Of a DNA stretch of 64,000 nucleotides, positions 7,664 to 15,843 are shown piece by piece; position 1 is the first letter of the stretch, and each line of letters opens with the position of its first letter. A model generated the notes under the pieces. The model saw nothing but the letters and a program-made list of their open reading frames with translations. It made no database searches and was not told where the DNA came from. The DNA lies in assembly GCA_964475755.1 (NCBI GenBank), contig CAYYXR010000008.1, positions 12,270 to 76,269 of the forward strand. Reading direction: 5' to 3'. The translations under genes and the position numbers were made by a program. Source of the DNA: UBA11612 sp964475755. Its GTDB lineage: Bacteria; Pseudomonadota; Alphaproteobacteria; Rhodospirillales; Rhodospirillaceae.

Positions 7664-9442
7664 TCAGTTCACCGGGGCTATCTCAAGCCCGGTGATTTCT
7701 CCCGCCTCGAACATCGTTTTCGCACGGCCACGTGCCAGCTTCCCGGACGTCGTTTTCGGGAGGCTGCGCGCGGGTACCAATACAACATCGCATTGAACGC
7801 CGACAGCATCCTGCACTCTGGCTACGACCTCGGACGCAATGCGGGCACGCTCCGCGTGGTCGGATGCGCGGCACTGGACCAACACCGTCGGCTTTTCGTT
7901 TCCTTCAACGTCACTGAGCAGTATGGCCGCGCTGTCGCCGGACCGTAAGCCGTCCATGTGTTCCACGGTCCACTCTATGTCTTGAGGCCAGACATTGCGG
8001 CCATTGATGATCATCATGTCCTTCGCGCGTCCGACAATCACCAGCTGCTTTCCGATCCAATAGCCGAGATCGCCCGTGTTCAACCACCTCTGTACGATGG
8101 ACTCCGCTGTTGCTTCGGCATCGTTGTAGTAACCGAGCATGACGCTATCGCCTTTTACGAAAACGTGACCCACTTGGCGTTCGTCGAGCAACGCCCCTTC
8201 GTCATCGCGAATTTCCACGATGTGATCGGGAATGATTTCCCCGCAGGCCACAAAGGTGCGGCTTTTGCTAGTGTCGCTGGGCGGAGCCGGCACCGCCTTG
8301 CGATCTTCGAGAGCGTCTTTGTCTACCTGGTCAAGGGTCATGCCTTGGCCGGTTTTTGCAAAACTGACAGCCAGGACGCATTCGGCCAATCCGTAACTTG
8401 CACAAAACGCCGACTCAGAAAATCCATACGGCTTGAAGGCAGCCGCAAATGCCTGCATGACATTGGGCTTTATCATCTCGCCGCCGATACCCGCAACGCG
8501 CCAGGAAGATAGATCGATGTCGAGCGCGCCCTCCGCCATGGACGAAACACGACGCGCACAGAGTTCATATCCAAAAGATGGGGAATAGGACATTGTCCCG
8601 CCATTCTGACTTAGGATTTTCAGCCATGTGAGCGGCCGCCGCGCAAAATCCTCAGTTGCAAGATAATCCATGGAAGACTGGCTGGTTACGCCGCCCAATA
8701 CAAATCCGACGAGCCCCATGTCATGAAAGAACGGCAGCCACGATGTTGCCCGCTCATTGTCGGAGTTGCCAACGCCAAAGCTGTTCATGGCCGCACAGTT
8801 GGTCATGAGGTTTTTGTGCGTCACCATGACGCCTTTCGGAAACCGCGTAGATCCCGAACTGTACTGAATATATGAAAGGTCATCGGCCTTGCCGGGCTGC
8901 AGCGTTCCGCCTGTTTCGGGCAACGCCTCCAGGTCACCGAGCGCGCCAATCAGCGACAAGTCGAGGCCGTCACCAGCTTCGTTCACCAAAGGCAGAAATT
9001 CCGCCGGGCCGAGCGCCATGCGCGCGCCCGAGGAAGACATCTGCCCCTTGATTTGATCAATGTAAGCTTCGCGGCGCCCGAACGCCGTAGGCAACGGCAT
9101 GGGCACAGGAATAACCCCTGCGTACTGGCACGCGAAAAAAAGCATCAAAAAATCCGGCGACGTGGCAGCAAGGAGCGCGACCTTGTCGCCTGGTTTGATG
9201 CCTGCCGCATTTAACCGGCGCCCGTGGCTTTGCGCTCGGGCAGCAAGATCACGGTATGACAGCACGGCATTCAAATCGCCGCGCGCCGAATAAAAATTGA
9301 AACCCGCCTCTCCCTTTGCCGCGTAATCCAGAGATTCCGTCAGCGTAGCGAAGTCTGCCAGACGCTTTTTGAGTGTGGGCGAATTGCTGGGAGTCGGGTT
9401 CAGCGGCGAGGTGGACGTATTTGTCTTTTCTGTCTGGGACAT
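7664..9442 (-). CDS. Fatty acyl-AMP ligase / acyl-ACP synthetase of the ceramide operon
   Basis: Adenylate-forming enzyme of 592 residues from the ATG at MSQTEKT (an upstream in-frame TTG is unlikely). The P-loop YIQYSSGSTRFPKG and downstream NTGDLGYW are typical. The FAAL-type overall sequence (PMPLPTAFGRREAYI, PFFHDMGLVGF) points to transfer of the acyl group to a carrier protein rather than to CoA. The substrate would be a free long-chain fatty acid and the acceptor the carrier protein encoded at 6317-6595. It is the first gene of the compact operon with cerR, ACP and spt. The corresponding Caulobacter enzyme is needed for ceramide synthesis. Confidence 0.87.
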   Translation of the reverse strand: MSQTEKTNTSTSPLNPTPSNSPTLKKRLADFATLTESLDYAAKGEAGFNFYSARGDLNAVLSYRDLAARAQSHGRRLNAAGIKPGDKVALLAATSPDFLMLFFACQYAGVIPVPMPLPTAFGRREAYIDQIKGQMSSSGARMALGPAEFLPLVNEAGDGLDLSLIGALGDLEALPETGGTLQPGKADDLSYIQYSSGSTRFPKGVMVTHKNLMTNCAAMNSFGVGNSDNERATSWLPFFHDMGLVGFVLGGVTSQSSMDYLATEDFARRPLTWLKILSQNGGTMSYSPSFGYELCARRVSSMAEGALDIDLSSWRVAGIGGEMIKPNVMQAFAAAFKPYGFSESAFCASYGLAECVLAVSFAKTGQGMTLDQVDKDALEDRKAVPAPPSDTSKSRTFVACGEIIPDHIVEIRDDEGALLDERQVGHVFVKGDSVMLGYYNDAEATAESIVQRWLNTGDLGYWIGKQLVIVGRAKDMMIINGRNVWPQDIEWTVEHMDGLRSGDSAAILLSDVEGNEKPTVLVQCRASDHAERARIASEVVARVQDAVGVQCDVVLVPARSLPKTTSGKLARGRAKTMFEAGEITGLEIAPVN

Positions 9443-9566
9443 AACGGCGTGTCTAGACCTCAATTGGCCGGGACGGTCAATTCACTGAATGTAACAAATG
9501 TTTCAGTCTTAACGGGAGACGAAACGACGAAGATGGCGTCCGGCAGCGAATAGATGCGCGGTCGAA

Positions 9567-11285
9567 TCAAGTGACGTCAAAGCCGGTCTTTGAAAGAAGT
9601 ATATAGAACTCTTTTATTGCCTGCTCTTTGCCCGCTGCATCGGGAATGTCGCCCGTGAATTCCGAAATGAAGTCCTTCCGGCGCAAGTAAGACACGATGC
9701 TATCTCGTGCGATTGAGGTCGCGCGACCGGCCGTCAATACGCCTGCCGAACAAAAAGTCACAAGACGCGTCGCCCGCTCACGGAAAGGAAGGCGCTTGTC
9801 ATCAAGTCGTTCAATCACGCGGTTGGCAATAATGTAGTCTGAGACAATGTCGTCGAACTTTTTCGCAAGTGGATCTTTCATCTCCGGCGCTAGCCTGGAG
9901 TGCAACACCACCGTTTGAATGGATGTCGCCTCCTGTAGGCGGCCTTTCTCGGTTCGGGCATGAGGCGCGATTTTAGCAATTGCATTGAGCTGCGCGGCCA
10001 AGTCCCGGATTTGCTGCTCTACGGTTCCCTTTAAATCTGCAGCCGCATCCGGATCATACATCTCGAGGAGAAACACAAACCGTTTCAAGCCGGACTCGAG
10101 TTTGTCGCGCACGGCTTCCATGGCGACCTTGCGTCCTGTGGCCCCGCCGATATTGCTCAGACGCGCCCACCGCTCGGTCAGACCAATAGCCACGGCACTG
10201 CCACCGATGACACCGTGATCCGTCACTACGCGCGCCAGCAGTTCGTCGAAAAACTTTTTGTCCTCGGCTTTGTCTTCGCTATTCGTCAACCTCACCGGGC
10301 CAGCAAGATCGCGGCCGATCCGGTCAACGATAACGGCCCGAGACTTCGGCAGCATATTGTTGGCGAAAAGGTAATTCAGAAGTTCGACAAGCTCCTCGGC
10401 GGCAAATTTGGTCGGTGTGCATTTGCCATCGAGCAAATCGAGCATTCGCGAAGCGGCATCACCAAGATGTTTGGACACGCCGATGACATCTTTGATGATT
10501 GTCTTGGCGACCAAAATGTCGGCGAGCATTTCATCGACCATAATCCGAGCGCGTTCATCTTTTTGCGATTTCGCCATGGGCAGCAGCTCGGACATCTTTC
10601 CGATCCATCCGGACCAGTTGACCGACGTTCGGACCAGCGCTGTGTTGGCCATGTACTGGCGCTCTTCCTCGTCCTGGAACTTAGCGTCAATTTTCTGAAG
10701 GACTTCATCAAGCGAACTGCCCTTCAATTCAGGCAGAGGCGTTTTTTCCACTTCGCGGGCGCGCGCGGCAATTTGATCGACCGCCTTATAGATATCGTCC
10801 TTTCGCTTGCGCGCGTCTTCGCCCGTTGCCCGTGCGTGCAAGCTGGAAATCTTATCGACGGCGGATGGCACCATCGTGTCCAGATTGAGCGCGCGTTTTA
10901 GATTATTGTGACTATGCAGAAATTCGAGCGGCGTAATCTCGTGCTTTTCGAGATATTTCGTAAACAGGCGCGCCATCGTATTTCGCGCAGCGGTTTGATA
11001 GTAGTCCGAGACTTTCTCGCAAAGAGGGGCCTCTTGAACGGGCGTTATGGAGAAGTCGTCCTTCTCCTTGACCTCTTTCATTTGGCGGAAGATTTCCGAC
11101 TCACGCGCGCCGGAAGCGAACTTTGATTCTTTGATAATACGAACGCCGGCAGTCGTTTTCTGCAACAAGAGCTGCGTCGCTTTATTGCGCGCAGCTTCCT
11201 CGTTCGGCATCACTTGATTGATTGCCCAACGTCCGTCCCGATAAACCTGATCTTCAAATGAAGCGCGGCCACCAAGGAGCGCCAT
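9567..11285 (-). CDS. Unknown alpha-helical cytoplasmic protein (573 residues)
   Basis: I do not recognise this family. The start is set by AAGGA nine bases before the ATG of MALLGGRAS; the longer frame begins at an upstream TTG without a ribosome site. There is no signal peptide, membrane segment, cysteine cluster or nucleotide-binding motif. The protein looks almost wholly helical and highly charged, with heptad-like runs (REVEKTPLPELK, LQKIDAKFQDEEE) and many Asp/Glu-Lys/Arg pairs, suggesting a helical repeat scaffold. It lies 124 bases upstream of the acyl-ACP synthetase on the same strand and 171 bases downstream of an acyl-CoA ligase. Co-transcription with the sphingolipid operon is possible but not shown. 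Confidence 0.75.
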   Translation of the reverse strand: MALLGGRASFEDQVYRDGRWAINQVMPNEEAARNKATQLLLQKTTAGVRIIKESKFASGARESEIFRQMKEVKEKDDFSITPVQEAPLCEKVSDYYQTAARNTMARLFTKYLEKHEITPLEFLHSHNNLKRALNLDTMVPSAVDKISSLHARATGEDARKRKDDIYKAVDQIAARAREVEKTPLPELKGSSLDEVLQKIDAKFQDEEERQYMANTALVRTSVNWSGWIGKMSELLPMAKSQKDERARIMVDEMLADILVAKTIIKDVIGVSKHLGDAASRMLDLLDGKCTPTKFAAEELVELLNYLFANNMLPKSRAVIVDRIGRDLAGPVRLTNSEDKAEDKKFFDELLARVVTDHGVIGGSAVAIGLTERWARLSNIGGATGRKVAMEAVRDKLESGLKRFVFLLEMYDPDAAADLKGTVEQQIRDLAAQLNAIAKIAPHARTEKGRLQEATSIQTVVLHSRLAPEMKDPLAKKFDDIVSDYIIANRVIERLDDKRLPFRERATRLVTFCSAGVLTAGRATSIARDSIVSYLRRKDFISEFTGDIPDAAGKEQAIKEFYILLSKTGFDVT

Positions 11286-11456
11286 TCTGGTTTTTCCTTG
11301 TACCCACCCGGTCCCCCCATGGAAACGGGACCCTGATTTTTGGTTATTGAAGAAAGGATGTAACAAATTCCTTAAAGAAGGCAAAATCTGTTTTTGCGCG
11401 AAATCACCAAAAATAGCCTTTTAGGGCGAACTTTCCGGACTTCGGATCACCGGACG

Positions 11457-13079
11457 TTACAATTGGTAGTTCTTAAATTTTTCCCGCAGGACAGATTTCT
11501 TGACCTTCCCGGTCGCACCGAGAGGCAAGCTTTCGACGAATTCCACGGCGTCCGGCAACCAAAGCTTGGGCACACGATCGACAAGGAATCCGTTGATATC
11601 ATCCAGGGTCGGTGCATTTTCGGCATCTTTCGGAACACAGACAAGCAATGGCCTTTCCAACCATTTTGGATGAGGAACCCCGATGACGGCCGCATGCGAG
11701 ATGCCCGGATGGCCCATGGCTTCATTCTCGAGATCGACAGAGCTGATCCATTCTCCGCCGGATTTTATCAGGTCCTTGGCCCGATCGGTCAGTTGGAGAT
11801 ATCCATCCGCGTCCAAGGAACCAATATCTCCGGTATCAAACCAACCGTCTGCGGTCAGAATAGAGTCTTCACCTTTAAAGTAGGATTTGGCGATCCACGG
11901 GCCTCGCACCTGAAGATGTCCAATTGATGCGCCGTCGTTCGGCAACACCTTTCCGCTTGAATCGACAATCCGAAATTCGACGCCGTAAACAGCTCGGCCC
12001 TGTTTGAGTTTTATTTTTATTTGTTGTTCCCGCGAAAGCGTCGCGTGTTTCGGCAATGGAGAATTATAGACACCCAATGGGGTTGTTTCTGTCATGCCCC
12101 ATCCCTGATTCACCTCAATTCCGAAGTCGTCTTCAAATGCCTTGATCATCGTCTCCGGCGGAGCCGCACCGCCGATAACGACCCGCTCCAGGGATTTCGG
12201 CCTCCGCCCCTCCTTTTTCATATGCTCGATAAGCCCCATCCACACCGTCGGAACCCCCTGAGCGCACTTGACGTCTTCTTGATCCATAAGTTCGAACAAG
12301 TTTTTGCCGTCCAAAGCGGGACCCGGAAAAACAATGGGTGCGCCGACCATCGGCGCGGTATAGGGCAAGCCCCACGCATTGACATGGAACATCGGCACGA
12401 CCGGCAGCGATGTTTGGTCGGGCCGAAGTTGGAAGGTGCTCGCCAAACAGTAAGAATGGAGAACGAGCGCGCGGTGGCTGTACAGGACGCCTTTTGGATT
12501 TCCGGTTGTGCCGGATGTGTAGCAGAGAGACGCAGCTACATTTTCATCAAGGTCCGGCCAATCGAATTCGTCGGGGTGCGGAGATATCAGATCTTCATAG
12601 ATCAATAGATTTTCATGCAGCGATTGGTCGACGAGTCCGAGTGAATCAGACATCAAAACAATATTCTGTACGCTATCCACCTTGTTCTTAAGAACTGGAA
12701 CAAAAGGCGCGAAGGTGGAGTCGATAAAGACAATCCGATCCTCCGCATGACCCACCACGTAGGCAAGTTGCTCCGGGGATAGACGCGGGTTGATGGTGTG
12801 ACAAATCGCCCCAATACCGGCGATGGCATAATAGAGCTCAAAGTGTCGCCATGTATTCCATCCCAACGTACCGATACGATCACCTGGTTTGACACCCAAC
12901 GCAGAAAGGGCATGCGCCAATTTTGCGATCCTGCGGAAAGTCCTGGCATAGGTAGTTCGATGGATGGGCCCTTCGATGCTTCGCGTCACAACAGAGCAGT
13001 CGCCGTGAAATGCTGCGGCATGCTGCATAACGGAAATTACGAGCAGCGGGCGGTCCATCATAAGGCCCTGCATTGGCAT
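11457..13079 (-). CDS. Fatty acyl-CoA synthetase (AMP-forming; LcfA/DmdB-like)
   Basis: Adenylate-forming ligase of 540 residues, started by a clear GGGAGG five bases before ATG. It has the P-loop YTSGTTGNPKG, the gate region GWGMTETTPLG, the hinge TGDIGSLDADGYLQLTDRAKD and the C-terminal catalytic lysine region GATGKVKKSVL. It should activate a medium- or long-chain fatty acid, or a related carboxylate such as methylmercaptopropionate (DmdB enzymes look alike), to the CoA thioester in the cytoplasm. Unlike the enzyme at 7664-9442 it is of the CoA-ligase type. It is divergent from the TonB-C lipoprotein, with only 34 bases between them. Confidence 0.87.
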   Translation of the reverse strand: MPMQGLMMDRPLLVISVMQHAAAFHGDCSVVTRSIEGPIHRTTYARTFRRIAKLAHALSALGVKPGDRIGTLGWNTWRHFELYYAIAGIGAICHTINPRLSPEQLAYVVGHAEDRIVFIDSTFAPFVPVLKNKVDSVQNIVLMSDSLGLVDQSLHENLLIYEDLISPHPDEFDWPDLDENVAASLCYTSGTTGNPKGVLYSHRALVLHSYCLASTFQLRPDQTSLPVVPMFHVNAWGLPYTAPMVGAPIVFPGPALDGKNLFELMDQEDVKCAQGVPTVWMGLIEHMKKEGRRPKSLERVVIGGAAPPETMIKAFEDDFGIEVNQGWGMTETTPLGVYNSPLPKHATLSREQQIKIKLKQGRAVYGVEFRIVDSSGKVLPNDGASIGHLQVRGPWIAKSYFKGEDSILTADGWFDTGDIGSLDADGYLQLTDRAKDLIKSGGEWISSVDLENEAMGHPGISHAAVIGVPHPKWLERPLLVCVPKDAENAPTLDDINGFLVDRVPKLWLPDAVEFVESLPLGATGKVKKSVLREKFKNYQL

Positions 13080-13113
13080 TCAATCCTCCCAAACAAATGC
13101 CGAAACCAATCGC

Positions 13114-14010
13114 ATGGTAGCGTCTCCAGGGGTCTTACTCTACCAGAAGTCAAATATACTCAATGCCTTGGCCCACGCGTCCGACGTTAACGTCTTGGTA
13201 GATAGATTGGGTGGAAAATTGAGCCGAATCATCCATATTGGAGCAACCTACGGGAGCAGGTCGCATGGCCAATTTGCCCTCCTCGCGACTGATCTATCAC
13301 TTAAAAGCGCTTGCCGGCTGTACGCTGGTTTAGCGACTTTGCTTCTGGCTGCGTGTAGCGATGACCCAAAAGCTGAGCTGCGAGATATTCGCGGGCAAGT
13401 GCAGCGGGCTTATAGCAGCGATGACTTCAAAACAGGTGCGGCGCTGGCAGAGAAAGGATTGACGCTGGCTCGGAAGACCGCAGGTGATACAGACTCCGAT
13501 AAGCTGTACTTCGCTCAAGCCGCTTCGGAAAATCGTGTAGCGTTGGGAGATATGCGCAACGCCATTGCCGCTCTGAAACGTGAAATTAGCATGCGCTCCG
13601 CCGCCGGGCAGGATGAAGGTCGACTGCAATCACGCCGGACACTTTTAATCAAACTCGCAGAGGAAAATGGAGACTTCGTCACAGCCGCGGATCAGGCCGT
13701 TGAGGTCTCCCGGGGCATAAACATGAGCACGGACAAAGATCCGCAGCCTGTTTATCGTGCCAATACCGATTATCCACCCGACTTATATCGGCGCCGTGTG
13801 GAAGGTGACGTAATCATCACTTACAGCCTGGATGCCGGCGGTGCGGTAACCGACGCCCGTGTCGCGAAATCGATCCCGCCCCAGGTGTTCGACGCTGCCG
13901 CCTTGGAAAGTTTCCGTAAATGGCGCTTTACACCCATGCTCAACGCGAACGGAGAGCCTGTCCCTGTGTCGGGCCGCTCGTTTACGCTGGCCTTTCGCTT
14001 GGGCCGCTGA
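13114..14010 (+). CDS. Lipoprotein with C-terminal TonB domain (N-terminus uncertain, possible frameshift)
   Basis: The solid part runs from a lipobox, LLLAACSDD (codons near 13340-13365), through a helical region with TPR-like spacing to a TonB C-terminal domain (about residues 205-298: YPPDLYRRRVEGDVIITYSLD and SFRKWRFTP). It would be a periplasmic lipid-anchored protein. The start is unclear. The longest frame begins at 13114 without a ribosome site and gives an implausibly long leader. An ATG at 13265 with GGGAG eight bases before it gives MANLPSSRLIYHLKALAG, a better signal start, but in another frame that stops 22 codons later. A one-base error or real frameshift would join the two. Confidence 0.65.
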   Translation: MVASPGVLLYQKSNILNALAHASDVNVLVDRLGGKLSRIIHIGATYGSRSHGQFALLATDLSLKSACRLYAGLATLLLAACSDDPKAELRDIRGQVQRAYSSDDFKTGAALAEKGLTLARKTAGDTDSDKLYFAQAASENRVALGDMRNAIAALKREISMRSAAGQDEGRLQSRRTLLIKLAEENGDFVTAADQAVEVSRGINMSTDKDPQPVYRANTDYPPDLYRRRVEGDVIITYSLDAGGAVTDARVAKSIPPQVFDAAALESFRKWRFTPMLNANGEPVPVSGRSFTLAFRLGR

Positions 14011-14331
14011 TTAGGGCTGTGCCTGAGTCAGGCAATGGGTGGCTATGCCCATTACCTTTTGCATGACCGCGTCCGGCGGCATCTCGCCGTTTGAAGTCGC
14101 ACGTGAGTAATCTTCCATTTCGCGCCGAGACAACCGAGCCTGTGTTTCCCGGGTAAGACAGGAACACAGTTTCGCGGCATCACCGGATACGCCCTGCCCG
14201 CTTTGGGCAAGAAATCCCGTGCAAATGTCAATTAGTGGATCAGATGACTCTGGAAGGGTTTGCTGCGCTGCGGCTGCTCCAGGTACCGCCATCACAAACG
14301 TCATAACGAGAACAAGATTTTTTACAGTCAT
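14011..14331 (-). CDS. Small secreted protein of unknown function
   Basis: 106 residues with a signal peptide (MTVKNLVLVMTFVMAVPGAAAA, cut after AAAA) and a GGAAG ribosome site. The mature part of about 84 residues has four cysteines (CTG, CSC, HC), suggesting disulphides in the periplasm, and resembles short periplasmic proteins with a helix-Cys-x-Cys pattern. Its stop codon directly abuts the stop of the convergent TonB-C lipoprotein with no base between, and no terminator is visible there. I cannot name a family. Confidence 0.65.
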   Translation of the reverse strand: MTVKNLVLVMTFVMAVPGAAAAQQTLPESSDPLIDICTGFLAQSGQGVSGDAAKLCSCLTRETQARLSRREMEDYSRATSNGEMPPDAVMQKVMGIATHCLTQAQP

Positions 14332-14415
14332 GAATACTTCCGTAGGTTCCTGATACTTTCTTACGGATCAATCGATGATACGCTGTCAGAAGAAAATAAC
14401 GAAGGACGTTGAACC

Positions 14416-15045
14416 TTGTTCGACCCAATTTTTGTAAAGGCATTAAAACCAGGACTTGATAAAGCGGGATCCGCTTTAGCTGATCAGAATGTAACTGCAG
14501 ATTCCATCACCTGGGGAGGATTTGCCGCCGGATTACTTGGTGCGGCTGTAATTGCGTTCGGACTGTATGAACTTGGACTCGTATTTATCCTTATCAACCG
14601 GCTCGCAGACGGACTAGACGGCGCGGTGGCGCGCGCCACACGACAAACTGACTTTGGCGGTTACCTCGATATCGTCCTTGATTTTATTTTTTACACGGCC
14701 GTGGCTGGCGGGTTCGTTCTGGCCAATCCCGTGCACACCATTCCGGGCGTTTTTCTAATGATTTGCTTTATGGCGACAGCCGCATCATTTCTGGCCTTTG
14801 CGGTGAACGCGGCAAAGCACGGAATAAGCACAGAGGCCCGTGGTCCCAAATCATTCTTTTATGTTGGTGGAATCACAGAGGGCAGCGAAACCATCGCTTA
14901 CTTTGCCATTGTCTGCATCTGGACTGAACATTACGTGATCGCGACATGGATATTCGCCGCGTTGTGCGCGGCAACGGCCGCCCAACGCATTTGGCAAGCT
15001 AACCATGCGTTTCGTGAGATCAAGGCCGACGCAAAAGAAGCTTAG
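14416..15045 (+). CDS. CDP-alcohol phosphatidyltransferase family enzyme
   Basis: Integral membrane enzyme moving a phospho-alcohol between CMP and a lipid or polar acceptor. The signature D-x2-DG-x2-AR-x7-G-x3-D-x3-D is complete (DGLDGAVAR then GGYLDIVLD, residues about 67-95), with six predicted membrane helices in 209 residues. The start is TTG, chosen because GAAGGA lies nine bases upstream and no ATG is near. The family includes phosphatidylglycerophosphate, phosphatidylserine and cardiolipin synthases; this member is a shorter, uncharacterised subtype that I cannot place. It could use a CDP-lipid such as the one the Tam41-like enzyme would make, which is speculative. It overlaps the end of convergent ptsN by four bases. 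Confidence 0.85.
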   Translation: MFDPIFVKALKPGLDKAGSALADQNVTADSITWGGFAAGLLGAAVIAFGLYELGLVFILINRLADGLDGAVARATRQTDFGGYLDIVLDFIFYTAVAGGFVLANPVHTIPGVFLMICFMATAASFLAFAVNAAKHGISTEARGPKSFFYVGGITEGSETIAYFAIVCIWTEHYVIATWIFAALCAATAAQRIWQANHAFREIKADAKEA

Positions 15046-15503
15046 GCCGCTTGCGCCTCGGGCTGAGTCAATAGCAGGTAAAGTCCGTCCGATGAGTCTG
15101 CGCCGCGCAATTTCTTGCGCATACTCTCATCCCGCAACAGGCGGGAGATACGGGCCAGCGCTTTTAAGTGGTCAGCCCCGGCACCTTCAGGTGCGATCAG
15201 CAAAAATACCAAATCGACCGGATGCTCATCGATCGCCGCAAAATCGACCGGCTTGTCGAGGCGTGCGAATACGGCGTGAAGGCGATCAATTTCCTTCAGC
15301 TTACCGTGCGGAATCGCAATTCCGTTTCCCACGCCAGTTGTACCCAGGCGCTCCCTTTCCAAGAGCGTTTCAAATATTTTGCGCTCATCGATCTTGGTCA
15401 ACTCCGACGCATGCCGCGCAAGTTCCTGCAGCATATGCTTCTTATTGCCCACTTTCAGTCCCGATAGCACTGCTTCGGGCTTAAGAATTTCATTTATTTC
15501 CAT
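15042..15503 (-). CDS. ptsN: Nitrogen-regulatory phosphotransferase EIIA(Ntr)
   Basis: Cytoplasmic EIIA-type domain of the nitrogen PTS relay, modulating metabolism and potassium transport according to its phosphorylation. The start is the ATG of MEINEILKPEAV with GAAGG six bases upstream; the longer reading uses TTG. The 153 residues match the usual PtsN length. The phosphoryl-accepting histidine is in GNGIAIPHGK, the family motif. It follows rpoN in the same direction, as in most proteobacteria, but 340 bases of apparently non-coding DNA replace the hpf gene that normally lies between them. Confidence 0.93.
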   Translation of the reverse strand: MEINEILKPEAVLSGLKVGNKKHMLQELARHASELTKIDERKIFETLLERERLGTTGVGNGIAIPHGKLKEIDRLHAVFARLDKPVDFAAIDEHPVDLVFLLIAPEGAGADHLKALARISRLLRDESMRKKLRGADSSDGLYLLLTQPEAQAA

Positions 15504-15843
15504 ACGGTACCTTCTCGCCGCTGTCGCCGTATCTATGGATGGCAATCTTTGAATTCAGATGCGTGAATGATTTCAGAGCTTGTGGTCTGTTTCCGCCTAC
15601 CGCCGCCAACTGCTTCTCGCTGCAGCCATTTCGGCGCTGAACACTTTGCACAATCCCAAAACGCCGCTCTTTCCTATGGAAAGAGCCATCCTGGTTGTGC
15701 GGTCCGATTTCAGTTCCAGGCCCCCCGGGACTTTTGGCTGAAGTCCACGTATTGCGTATTTGCCTGTCGAAAAAAGTTGCGGAACATATGCCCCGCATGC
15801 CGCCCAAGTCAAGAACTGTGGAATCCGCTATTTTGCAGTGCAA
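15504..15843. other. Non-coding stretch between rpoN and ptsN (hpf missing)
   Basis: About 340 bases where hpf (ribosome hibernation factor) is usually found. I read both strands: only short unrelated frames with no ribosome site, and no HPF-like residues. The one clear structure is the inverted repeat listed separately. It could hold the ptsN promoter and leader. Confidence 0.6.
15666..15686. repeat. Inverted repeat in the rpoN-ptsN gap
   Basis: GCTCTTTCC, spacer TAT, GGAAAGAGC: a perfect 9-bp hairpin with a 3-base loop. No T-run follows on either side, so it is not a typical terminator. It could be an operator or an RNA stem in the ptsN leader. Confidence 0.5.
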
